From JBEVNX01 sp040507895 (GTDB lineage Bacteria; Desulfobacterota; Binatia; JACPRU01): a stretch of DNA of 21,531 nt. Shown piece after piece: positions 7,620 to 14,046 of this stretch. The translations under genes were made by a program, and so were the position numbers. The notes beneath the pieces were generated by a model that saw only the letters and a list, made by a program, of their open reading frames with translations, was not told where the DNA came from and searched no databases. Position 1 is the stretch's first letter, and each line of letters opens with the position of its first letter. The stretch covers positions 1-21,531 of the forward strand of contig JBEVNX010000196.1 of assembly GCA_040507895.1 (NCBI GenBank), read 5' to 3'.

Positions 7620-8222
7620 TCATAAACAGCTCGGGCATCCCGGGCGCGAAGAAAAAGGCACGGTCGTCAGCGAGAGGCCGTCGCCGGCAAAACGCAGGAG
7701 CTCAGGGGGGTCATCGCGGTCGATCTCGAGCAGAGCTCGCAAGCCCAGCAGCGCGAGCAGGGTACCGAGGAGCTGCGCGGACGGCGACCGCCCGTCTCCA
7801 GCGGGCGCAAGCGCCGCGAGGCAGGCGATGCAGCCCCGGCCCTTCGGGAAGCGCGCCGCGACGATTCCGCCGGCGGTGTCGCAGCCCCAGACGAGGACGC
7901 CGCTCGTGGCGGCACTGGCCGGCACGACCTCACCGACCAGGATCGTCACGTCCGAGCGCTCGGCCGGCGCGAAATCGATGGCGCAGTCGGTGTTCCGGGT
8001 GCGCAGCGCCAGCACGGTCGCGAGCGGCGCGCGTGGATCGAGCCCATCCAAGCAAAGCCTGCCCACACCGGCCGCGGCGAGGTACGCCGCGCAGAAGAGC
8101 GCGGCTTCGTCGCGCCCGACGATCGCGGCGTGGGCAGCGAGCAGGCGCTCTTGCCCGCGGCCGCCGACCTCGGGAAGCACGATCTGCCGCGAATAGCGCT
8201 CGATCTGGGAATCCGTCAGCAT
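7620..8222 (-). CDS. Degenerate ThiF/MoeB-like protein (pseudo-E1)
   Basis: The 200-residue product begins like a MoeB/ThiF adenylyltransferase: ERYSRQIVLPEVGGRGQERL (8-27) matches the family N-terminus, with Arg12 at the position of MoeB Arg14. The expected glycine-rich nucleotide loop is replaced by GRDEAA (36-41). The DxD, NLxRQ, PK and TDN motifs needed for ATP and Mg binding are absent. The helix after the loop (YLAAAGVGRL) is intact. Both zinc-ligand pairs remain: CIAC (131-134) and CPSC (196-199) at the C-terminus. At 200 residues it is about 50 shorter than MoeB. It cannot be a normal adenylating enzyme, but the clean frame and preserved zinc cysteines argue for selection rather than decay. 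It lies 10 bases after the LLM gene. ATG 8222 is favoured by the family N-terminus. Confidence 0.8.
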   Translation of the reverse strand: MLTDSQIERYSRQIVLPEVGGRGQERLLAAHAAIVGRDEAALFCAAYLAAAGVGRLCLDGLDPRAPLATVLALRTRNTDCAIDFAPAERSDVTILVGEVVPASAATSGVLVWGCDTAGGIVAARFPKGRGCIACLAALAPAGDGRSPSAQLLGTLLALLGLRALLEIDRDDPPELLRFAGDGLSLTTVPFSSRPGCPSCL

Positions 8223-8232
8223 CGAGCCGCGC

Positions 8233-9411
8233 TCATCCCGCCTTGCGTTGCTTTCCCTCTCTCTCTTCCACGTGCCGCACGATCTCGCTCTGGATTGCGT
8301 TGATCGCCGCTCCGATGAACGTCGGGCGGTTCTCCGCGGCCCAGTCACGTGAGCGCGTGGTGCCCGTGGTGGAGCCCTGGAACCGCGGCATGACGTAGCG
8401 GGCGAAGAGCTCGTAGCTTCGGAGGGTCGCCGCGCGATCGGCCCATTCGTGGGCCATCTGTAGGAGGCAGCCGAATCCGCCGGATTGGGCCTGCAGTCGC
8501 TCGATCTGCGCGATGGCGTCGTCGACCGTGCCGATCACCGCGAGGCCGGTGGCGATGAGGGCGTCGACGGCGTCGTCGATCGAGCCGTCGGGGGCGAGCG
8601 GCAGCGCCGCGACGCGCCGGAAGTAGTCCATCCACGCCTCGAGGCCGAACTGGACGTCCTCGCGAGCTTGTTCGCGCGTATCGGCGACGTGGAAAGGACC
8701 GACGAGGCGCCAGCGGTTCCGATCGACGGTGCTGCCGAATTCCGCCGCGCGGCTTTCGCAGATTTCCCAGTTCGAAGCGAGCGCGTTGAACCCGCCCTGC
8801 GAGGTGGCGCCGATCGACAGCAGCGAAAGCCCGTATTTCCCCGCCGCCCGCGCGCCTGCCGGCGACACCTGCGAGGCGACTGCGATCTCGACGTGAGGCC
8901 GGGTGTACGGGCGAAGCTGGAGCTGCGCGCTCTTCAGCTTGAACCAATCGGTCTCCATGTCGACGAGCTCGCCCCGCAGCAGCGGCACGAGCGCGGCGAT
9001 TGCCTCGTCCATCATGTCGCGCTGACGGGCGACGTCGATGCCCATCATGAATGCGTCGGAGGGCAACGCGCCGGGTCCGATGCCGAACATCGCGCGCCCG
9101 CGCGTCTGATGATCGAGCTGCATGATGCGGTCCGCCACCATCAGCGGGTGATGATAGGGAACGGAGACCACCCCCGTGCCCAAGCGAATGTGGCGCGTAC
9201 GTTCGGCGGCAGCGGCGATAAAGACCTCCGGGCAGGCGATGATCTCGTAGCCTCCGGAATGATGTTCGCCGATCCAGGCCTCGTCGTAGCCGAGCTCATC
9301 GAGCCGCTCGATGAGCTCGAAATCGCGCCGCAGCGACAGGGTCGGGTTCTCCCGGACCGGATGGAAGGGGGCGAGAAAGATGCCGAAGTCGAGGCGATCG
9401 ATGGACATCAC
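8233..9411 (-). CDS. LLM-class flavin-dependent monooxygenase
   Basis: This luciferase-like TIM-barrel protein has 392 residues. It opens with LDFGIFLAPFHPVRENP and continues with ERLDELGYDEAWIGEHHSGGYE, RIRLGTGVVSVPYHHPL-type strands and the phosphate-binding GRAMFGIGPGALPSDAFMMG. These are typical of the limonene-monooxygenase branch of the family. Such enzymes use reduced FMN and oxygen; relatives include sulfur-releasing SsuD and dimethylsulfide monooxygenase, but the substrate cannot be read from sequence. The start is GTG 9411 immediately followed by ATG 9408. GGAG lies 5 bases before the GTG and 8 before the ATG, so either may be used. It sits between the NIL gene and the degenerate ThiF gene, inside the sulfur block. 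Confidence 0.88.
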   Translation of the reverse strand: MMSIDRLDFGIFLAPFHPVRENPTLSLRRDFELIERLDELGYDEAWIGEHHSGGYEIIACPEVFIAAAAERTRHIRLGTGVVSVPYHHPLMVADRIMQLDHQTRGRAMFGIGPGALPSDAFMMGIDVARQRDMMDEAIAALVPLLRGELVDMETDWFKLKSAQLQLRPYTRPHVEIAVASQVSPAGARAAGKYGLSLLSIGATSQGGFNALASNWEICESRAAEFGSTVDRNRWRLVGPFHVADTREQAREDVQFGLEAWMDYFRRVAALPLAPDGSIDDAVDALIATGLAVIGTVDDAIAQIERLQAQSGGFGCLLQMAHEWADRAATLRSYELFARYVMPRFQGSTTGTTRSRDWAAENRPTFIGAAINAIQSEIVRHVEEREGKQRKAG

Positions 9412-9440
9412 GGAGTCTCCATTCGAAGGTGATCCGGTCG

Positions 9441-9469
9441 GTTATGTCTGGCAGGCCCGGTCGATGCAA
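9441..9469 (-). promoter_or_regulatory. Candidate internal promoter for the LLM-sat segment
   Basis: On the minus strand TTGCAT (9464-9469) and CATAAC (9441-9446) are separated by 17 bases. The -10 matches consensus at 4 of 6 positions and the -35 at only 3. It falls in the largest gap of the block (104 bases) and would give a short leader to the LLM gene. If real, it would let LLM, degenerate ThiF, sat and DUF3047 be expressed apart from the upstream genes. Confidence 0.3.
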
Positions 9470-9491
9470 CCGCGGCTCGAGGCAGCCCGAG

Positions 9492-9517
9492 AGGCCCTCG
9501 ACGGCGCGAGGAGGCCT
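9492..9517 (-). other. Intercistronic hairpin at the end of the NIL gene
   Basis: AGGCC-CTCG (9492-9500) pairs with CGAG and GGCCT (9507-9510, 9513-9517), leaving a 6-base loop and a 2-base bulge. It reaches into the NIL stop codon. No T-run follows in the direction of transcription, so it is not a clear terminator. It could act as an mRNA-stability or processing element between NIL and LLM. Confidence 0.3.
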
Positions 9518-9794
9518 ACTCGATCACGTTCTTCTCGATCGGCTCCACCTTCACGCCGATCTCGGACAGCCACTGAATCGCGGCGCCGACCTCGCTCTCC
9601 GGTCCATCGATCTCGAGCGCAACCAGGCCGAGCTCTGCCGAGATGTTGGCACCGCGTATGTTGGTGATCACGCGGAACTTGTGTCCGAGCTGATAGATCA
9701 CAGGCTCTTTCAACAGCTTCGCCGGATAGGTCAGGTAGACCTTCTCGCGCACGTTGCGGCCGATGCCGCGTGCGTTCGGACGAAGTGCCTTCAC
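9516..9794 (-). CDS. NIL-domain protein
   Basis: This small protein of 92 residues is almost entirely one NIL domain: VYLTYPAKLLKEPVIYQLGHKFRV, then ITNIRGANIS and GLVALEIDGPESEVGAAIQWLSEIGVKVEPIE. NIL is a ferredoxin-like fold found at the C-terminus of the methionine importer ATPase MetN, where it senses methionine, and as small stand-alone proteins near sulfur amino-acid genes. No ferredoxin cysteines are present. GTG 9794 overlaps the cysM stop as GTGA and has GGAG 8 bases upstream, so I prefer it to an ATG at 9836 deep inside cysM. It may sense or bind a sulfur amino acid or assist sulfur transfer; the exact role is unknown. Confidence 0.85.
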   Translation of the reverse strand: MKALRPNARGIGRNVREKVYLTYPAKLLKEPVIYQLGHKFRVITNIRGANISAELGLVALEIDGPESEVGAAIQWLSEIGVKVEPIEKNVIE

Positions 9795-10774
9795 GGCCTC
9801 GGCTCCGTGGGCCCGAGCTTTTGCCAGCCGATCCACAGATTCGTCGACAGATAGCGGTCCCCGAAATCCGGGAACACCACGACGATCACGCCCTCGCGAA
9901 GCTCGCGGCCGAGCGCCAAGGCGGCCAGCATGGCCGCCCCCGAGGATTGCCCGACCACCAAGCCCTCCTCGCGCCCGAGGCGATAGACCATGTCGTACGA
10001 TTCTTCGGTCGACGCCGCGATCTTCCGGTCGAGCTCTGCCTCATGGAAAATCCCCGGTAGGATCGAACTCGCCATGTGCTTGAGACCTTCGAGCCCGTGG
10101 AAGGCATCGTCGGGCTCCACGCCCACGACTTGGACCCCGTGGCGCTTCGACTTCAGGAACCGTCCGGTCCCCATGATCGTGCCGCCGGTGCCGAGCCCCG
10201 CCACGAAGTGTGTGATTCGCCCGCCGGTCTGCTGCCAGATCTCGGGTCCCGTGGTGCGGAAGTGGGCCAGCGAGTTCGCCTCGTTGTTGTACTGATCCGG
10301 CTTGAAGTAGCGATCCCGCCCGGCCTCGTAGATCGTGCGGCACAGACGGATCGCGCCGTCCGAGCCCTCGAGGCCGCTCGAGAACGTGATCTTGGCTCCG
10401 AAGGCGGCGACGATCCTCTTGCGTTCCAGGCTGACGTTCTCCGGCATCACGAGCTCGACCGGATAGCCGAGCGCGGCGCCGATCATGGCGAGCGCGATGC
10501 CGGTGTTTCCCGAGGTCGAGTCGATGATCGTCTTGCCGGGACGGAGCGCGCCGCTCTTCAACCCTTCCTGCACCATGCTGAGCGCCGGGCGATCCTTCAC
10601 CGAGCCGCCGGGATTGAAGCCCTCGAGCTTGGCGAGAACGCTCACCGCGCGCGGGAGATCACGGGTCACCGTGCGGATCTCGACGATCGGCGTATTGCCG
10701 ATGAGATCGAGGACCGACGGCGCTTCGCTGGTCGCCGGCTGCGGGCGCGCCCTGTCTGCCGTGGCGCTGGGCAT
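9791..10774 (-). CDS. cysM: CysM-type cysteine synthase
   Basis: This 327-residue fold-type II PLP enzyme contains the cofactor lysine in NPGGSVKDRPA (Lys60), the substrate loop STSGNTG (86-92) and the phosphate cradle GLGTGGT (193-199). VGQSSGAA lies near the C-terminus. The segment GLEGLKHMASSILPG shapes the substrate pocket in this branch. The gene starts 10 bases after the CysO-like carrier gene, the pairing known from Mycobacterium. There CysM joins O-phosphoserine with CysO thiocarboxylate instead of using free sulfide. Use of the carrier here is inferred from context; O-acetylserine plus sulfide is the alternative. ATG 10774 lacks a Shine-Dalgarno site (C-rich leader), so translation may be coupled to the carrier gene. 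Confidence 0.92.
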   Translation of the reverse strand: MPSATADRARPQPATSEAPSVLDLIGNTPIVEIRTVTRDLPRAVSVLAKLEGFNPGGSVKDRPALSMVQEGLKSGALRPGKTIIDSTSGNTGIALAMIGAALGYPVELVMPENVSLERKRIVAAFGAKITFSSGLEGSDGAIRLCRTIYEAGRDRYFKPDQYNNEANSLAHFRTTGPEIWQQTGGRITHFVAGLGTGGTIMGTGRFLKSKRHGVQVVGVEPDDAFHGLEGLKHMASSILPGIFHEAELDRKIAASTEESYDMVYRLGREEGLVVGQSSGAAMLAALALGRELREGVIVVVFPDFGDRYLSTNLWIGWQKLGPTEPRP

Positions 10775-10784
10775 GGGGTGGGGC

Positions 10785-11060
10785 TCAGTGCCCGCCGGCG
10801 ATCGCAGGCACGATCGAGACTTCGTCGTTGCTCGCGACGGTGGTCTCGAGGTTGGCGAGGAAGCGGATGTCGTCGCCGTTCACGTAGATGTTGACGAAGC
10901 GCCTAACGCGCCCATCGGCCTCGCACAAGCGCTCCTTGATGCCGGGATAGCGCGTCTCCATGTCGGAGACGACCTGCGCGACGGTGGCCCCATCGGCGGC
11001 GACCTCGTCGGCTCCGCCCGTGAACTTGCGCAGCGGTGTGGGAATCCGAACCTTGGCCAT
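10785..11060 (-). CDS. cysO: CysO/MoaD-like sulfur carrier, C-terminus Gly-Gly-His
   Basis: This 91-residue beta-grasp protein closely resembles mycobacterial CysO. It has VRIPTPLRKFTGG at the start, VSDMETRYPGIKERL in the middle, RRFVNIYVNGDDIRF, and DEVSIVPAIAGG at the end. Such carriers are adenylated at the terminal glycine by an E1-like enzyme and converted to a thiocarboxylate that donates sulfur. Here the Gly-Gly (89-90) is followed by one more residue, His91, before the TGA at 10785-10787. The true terminus is therefore masked until a peptidase removes it, as described for QbsE and HcyS carriers. No JAMM-type protease gene is in the window. AAGGAGG precedes ATG 11060. It lies between threonine synthase and cysM. 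Confidence 0.92.
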   Translation of the reverse strand: MAKVRIPTPLRKFTGGADEVAADGATVAQVVSDMETRYPGIKERLCEADGRVRRFVNIYVNGDDIRFLANLETTVASNDEVSIVPAIAGGH

Positions 11061-11105
11061 TCGCTCGCGTCCTCCTTGCGGGTCGTTATAGCGGCGTGCG
11101 CCAGT

Positions 11106-12368
11106 TCACTGAAGCGCGGCTCGCCGGCGAGGCGTATCGCCGAGTTGGGTGTAGAGTGCGTCGAAATCCGCCAGCCGCGAGCCGATGGTGAACGGCCGCT
11201 CCACCGCGCCGTCGACCGCCTCGAGGGTCTTGTACCCGTTGCCGGTCACGCAGACGACGATCGACTCCTCCCGCGGGATGCGGCCTTGCTCGATCAGCTT
11301 GCGGGTCACGGCCACGGTCGTTCCGCCCGCCGGTTCGGTGAAGATGCCTTCGGTGCGCGCAAGGAGCCGGATCGCCTCGACGATCTCCGCGTCGGTCGCA
11401 GCCTCGCCCCAGCCCCCGGTCTCGCGCACGGCGCGCAGCACGTAGTAGCCGTCCGCGGGATTGCCGATGGCGATCGACTTGGCGATCGTCGCAGGCTTTA
11501 CGGGCGTGATCAGGTCGGCGCCACGGTGCAGCGCCTGAATGACCGGCGCACACCCGGCGGCTTGCGCGCTGTAGATCGCGGGCATCGGATCGTCGACGAG
11601 GCCGATCTCCTGCAGCTCTTTGAAGGCCTTGTGAACCTTCGGGAGGATCGTGCCCCCAGCAGTCGGGATGACGACGTGCTTCGGGAGCCGCCAGCCGAGC
11701 TGCTCGGCGATCTCGAAGCCGTAGGTCTTGGCGCCTTCCGTGTAGTAGGGGCGAAGGTTGACGTTGACGAATGCCCAGCCGTACTTGTCGGCGATCTCGC
11801 TGCAGAGGCGGTTCACGTCGTCGTAGTTTCCCTGAATGGCGACCACGCGCGGCCCGTAGATCGCCGAGCCGATCACCTTCCCCTTCTCGAGATCGTGCGG
11901 GATGAACACGTAGCAAGTCAGCCCCGCGCGGGCGGCGTGCGCGGACACTGAGTTCGCGAGGTTCCCGGTCGAAGCGCAGGACACCGTGTCGAAGCCGAGC
12001 TCCATCGCCTTGGAGATCGACACCGAGACCACGCGGTCCTTGTACGAGAACGTCGGGTGATTGACCGAGTCGTCCTTGACCCAGAGCTCGCGCACCCCGA
12101 GCGCCCGCGCCAGCCGATCGGCGCGCACCAGCGGCGTGAACCCGGAGTGGAGGCCGACGCTGGGCTCTCCGTCCAAAGGCAGGAGCTCGCGATAGCGCCA
12201 CAGATTCCGCGGGCGGGATTGGACTGCTTGGCGCGTCAGGGTGCGTCCGACCGCCGCGTAGTCGTAGACGACCTCGAGAGGGCCGAAGCACGTCTCGCAG
12301 ACGTGGACGGCGGCCTTCGGGTACTCGGTGCCGCACTCGCGGCACTTGAGTCCGATCACCGTGCTCAT
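11106..12368 (-). CDS. thrC: Threonine synthase (zinc-ribbon type)
   Basis: This 420-residue fold-type II PLP enzyme has an N-terminal zinc ribbon (C9, C12, C24, C27). The PLP lysine is in HPTFSYKDR (Lys110) and the substrate loop is CASTGNLANS (131-140). PTAGGTILPKVHKAF follows, with VTGNGYKTLEAV near the end. It should convert O-phosphohomoserine to threonine. Its place between the ThiF-like enzyme and the sulfur carrier is notable: a phosphohomoserine-binding enzyme here could also serve a sulfur reaction, but its motifs look like ordinary threonine synthase. ATG 12368 overlaps the upstream stop as ATGA and has AAGGAG 7 bases before it; the frame is open further upstream but lies inside the neighbouring gene. 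Confidence 0.9.
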   Translation of the reverse strand: MSTVIGLKCRECGTEYPKAAVHVCETCFGPLEVVYDYAAVGRTLTRQAVQSRPRNLWRYRELLPLDGEPSVGLHSGFTPLVRADRLARALGVRELWVKDDSVNHPTFSYKDRVVSVSISKAMELGFDTVSCASTGNLANSVSAHAARAGLTCYVFIPHDLEKGKVIGSAIYGPRVVAIQGNYDDVNRLCSEIADKYGWAFVNVNLRPYYTEGAKTYGFEIAEQLGWRLPKHVVIPTAGGTILPKVHKAFKELQEIGLVDDPMPAIYSAQAAGCAPVIQALHRGADLITPVKPATIAKSIAIGNPADGYYVLRAVRETGGWGEAATDAEIVEAIRLLARTEGIFTEPAGGTTVAVTRKLIEQGRIPREESIVVCVTGNGYKTLEAVDGAVERPFTIGSRLADFDALYTQLGDTPRRRAALQ

Positions 12369-13096
12369 CGTGTCTCCTTGGATTCGCTCTGACCCGTCGC
12401 CGCCGCGTTGATCCAGCGAGGGCCCGAGCGAGGCGCGCAGACCGGACACGTTGCCGAGCGACGGAGCGGGACCTCGCGCATGCGAAGCGCGCGCGCATCG
12501 ATCGTCAGCAAGCGCCCCGCGCTGCGCACCTCGTTCCCGGCGATGAGCGCGAGCGCTTCGCGCGCCTCGAGCACGCCGATCATTGCGGCGAGCGGGCCGA
12601 GAACGCCCGCGTGGCTGCACGACGCGACTTCGTCGTCGTCCGGCGCCTCGGGGAAGAGGCAGCGCAGGCACGCGGTCTCACCCGGCACGATCGTCAGCAG
12701 CTGGCCGCTGAAGCCGACGACGCCGGCGTGGACGAGCGGCATGCCGCGCTCGACGCAGGCGTCGTTCAGCGCGAACTTCGCCGCCGCATTGTCCGTGGCG
12801 TCGATCACGACGTCGTAGGCTTCGAGGATCTCCTCTGCGTTTTGCAGAGAGAAGCGCTCGCTCCGAGGCTCGATCCGTACTCCGGGATGGAGGACGCCGA
12901 TCTTCTCGGCCGCGACCTTCGCTTTCGGCCGGCCGGCGTCGTTTGGCCCGTGAAGAAGCTGGCGGTGTAGGTTCGAGAGCTCCACCCGGTCCCCGTCGAC
13001 GAGCCCGAGCCGCGCGATGTCCCCCGAGGCGAGCTCACCTGCCGCGGCCGTACCCAGGGCGCCGACGCCGATCACGACGACGCCATGGCCGCTCAC
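12365..13096 (-). CDS. MoeB/ThiF-type adenylyltransferase lacking the N-terminal segment
   Basis: This E1-like enzyme of 243 residues should adenylate the C-terminal glycine of the sulfur carrier. The catalytic core is complete: GVGALG loop (10-15), VDGD (33-36), NLHRQ (42-46), PK with Lys58, and TDN with Asp102 (MoeB Asp130). Zinc pairs are CLRC (143-146) and CPVC (217-220), with a cysteine at 160 matching MoeB Cys187. There is no rhodanese domain, unlike mycobacterial MoeZ. It starts directly at the first Rossmann strand and lacks the roughly 25-residue RYxRQ segment of MoeB. GTG 13096 is the only sensible start: the frame upstream lies inside the bamD-like gene and contains no such segment. 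A 7-bp hairpin covers its AAGGG. It ends in an ATGA overlap with thrC. Confidence 0.9.
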   Translation of the reverse strand: MSGHGVVVIGVGALGTAAAGELASGDIARLGLVDGDRVELSNLHRQLLHGPNDAGRPKAKVAAEKIGVLHPGVRIEPRSERFSLQNAEEILEAYDVVIDATDNAAAKFALNDACVERGMPLVHAGVVGFSGQLLTIVPGETACLRCLFPEAPDDDEVASCSHAGVLGPLAAMIGVLEAREALALIAGNEVRSAGRLLTIDARALRMREVPLRRSATCPVCAPRSGPRWINAAATGQSESKETR

Positions 13097-13097
13097 A

Positions 13098-13123
13098 CCC
13101 TTGTCCCGCCGAGGATACAAGGG
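13098..13123 (-). promoter_or_regulatory. Hairpin covering the ribosome binding region of the ThiF-like gene
   Basis: ACAAGGG and CCCTTGT (13117-13123 and 13098-13104) form a perfect 7-bp stem with a 12-base loop in the leader of the minus-strand transcript, between the bamD-like stop and GTG 13096. The AAGGG that would bind the ribosome lies in the stem next to the start codon. There is no T-run, so occlusion of translation is more likely than termination. Function is inferred. Confidence 0.4.
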
Positions 13124-13146
13124 GGTCAAGCTACCATCGCAAATCG

Positions 13147-14046
13147 TCAATTGCGAGTGGCGGGTGGCTCCGGCAGCGGGGCCCTCGGCGCGGTCGCGGC
13201 GGTCCGGGCCGAGGCTTCGGCGGGGCGCGGAGCCTCGGCGATCGAAGGTCTCCCGAGCGTTTCGACCAGGGCCGGTAGCGGCGGATCGGGTATCGAGATC
13301 TGCTTGGACTTGAGCTGGTCGAGCTCGTTTTGCGCCTCGGCGGTCGCCGGATTCTTGGGGTACTGCGAGATCAGCGAGGCGTAGGCGAGCGCCGAGCGCG
13401 TGACGTCCCCGCGCTTGCGGAAGTAGCGCGCGAACCGGGCCAGCGCGTCGCCTGCGACGTCGGTGTCGGGATAGTTCTCGAGGAGTCGCCGCAGCCGTGC
13501 CTCGGCCCCGACCGGGTTGGTCCAGATGAGATAGAACTTGGCGATCGCGTACTCGTGGTTGGCGAGCCCCTCGCGGCATTCCTTGAGCTTTTTCTTCGCT
13601 TCCGCGGCGTACGGGCTGTCGGGATAGCGGGCGAGCACGGACTGAAGGTGCGCTTCGGCATTCTCGGCGGCGCGCTGGTCGCGATCCTGCGCGCCCATCT
13701 GGTCCATGTACGCTAGAGCCGTGTAGTACTCGGTGAGAACCAGGTTGGAATTCGTCGGGTGCATGCGCTGGAAGTCCTGGAACGACGCAATCGCCTCGGC
13801 GTACTGCTTGTTCAAATACTGCGCCTGCCCGATCCTCAGTTGCGCTTCCTCGCTGTAGTCGCTGAAGGGATACTCCTCGAGGAGCTTCTGGTAGTCCTGG
13901 ATGGCGATGTCGTAAGACTCCTTCTCCATCGCCTTCGCGGCGCTGTCGTAGTAATGTTGCTCGCTTTGCACGACCTCCGCCGAGCACGCGGCGAGCACGA
14001 GCGAGAGCAGGGCCGCGGCGCCCTTCAGCAAGGAGGGACGCTTCAC
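13147..14046 (-). CDS. bamD: BamD-like outer-membrane lipoprotein (TPR)
   Basis: This is a 299-residue lipoprotein. A lysine/arginine N-terminus and hydrophobic core lead to the lipobox LAAC, with the lipidated cysteine at 21. Tandem TPR-type helices follow: HYYDSAAKAMEKESYDIAI, QDYQKLLEEYPFSDYSEEA, AQYLNKQYAEAIASFQDF, TALAYMDQM. This is the pattern of BamD/YfiO, the essential helper of beta-barrel assembly in the outer membrane. The C-terminal 60 residues are proline/alanine rich and probably disordered, making it longer than E. coli BamD (about 245). GTG 14046 overlaps the CPBP stop as GTGA. It sits ahead of the sulfur genes, with 50 bases between it and the ThiF-like gene. Confidence 0.87.
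   Translation of the reverse strand: MKRPSLLKGAAALLSLVLAACSAEVVQSEQHYYDSAAKAMEKESYDIAIQDYQKLLEEYPFSDYSEEAQLRIGQAQYLNKQYAEAIASFQDFQRMHPTNSNLVLTEYYTALAYMDQMGAQDRDQRAAENAEAHLQSVLARYPDSPYAAEAKKKLKECREGLANHEYAIAKFYLIWTNPVGAEARLRRLLENYPDTDVAGDALARFARYFRKRGDVTRSALAYASLISQYPKNPATAEAQNELDQLKSKQISIPDPPLPALVETLGRPSIAEAPRPAEASARTAATAPRAPLPEPPATRN

Noticed and set aside
7620..8222. Calling the degenerate ThiF-like gene a pseudogene
   Set aside because: The frame is uninterrupted, the N-terminal arginine segment and both zinc cysteine pairs are kept, and it is tightly packed in the operon; loss is confined to the ATP site.
10485..11951. 488-codon plus-strand frame opposite cysM, the carrier gene and thrC
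   Set aside because: Lies antisense to three well-recognised genes and resembles no protein; high GC content leaves such shadow frames open.
13097..13987. A longer start for the ThiF-like gene that might restore its N-terminal segment
   Set aside because: The upstream frame overlaps the bamD-like gene out of phase, and the 50-base spacer encodes nothing like RYxRQ in any frame I read.
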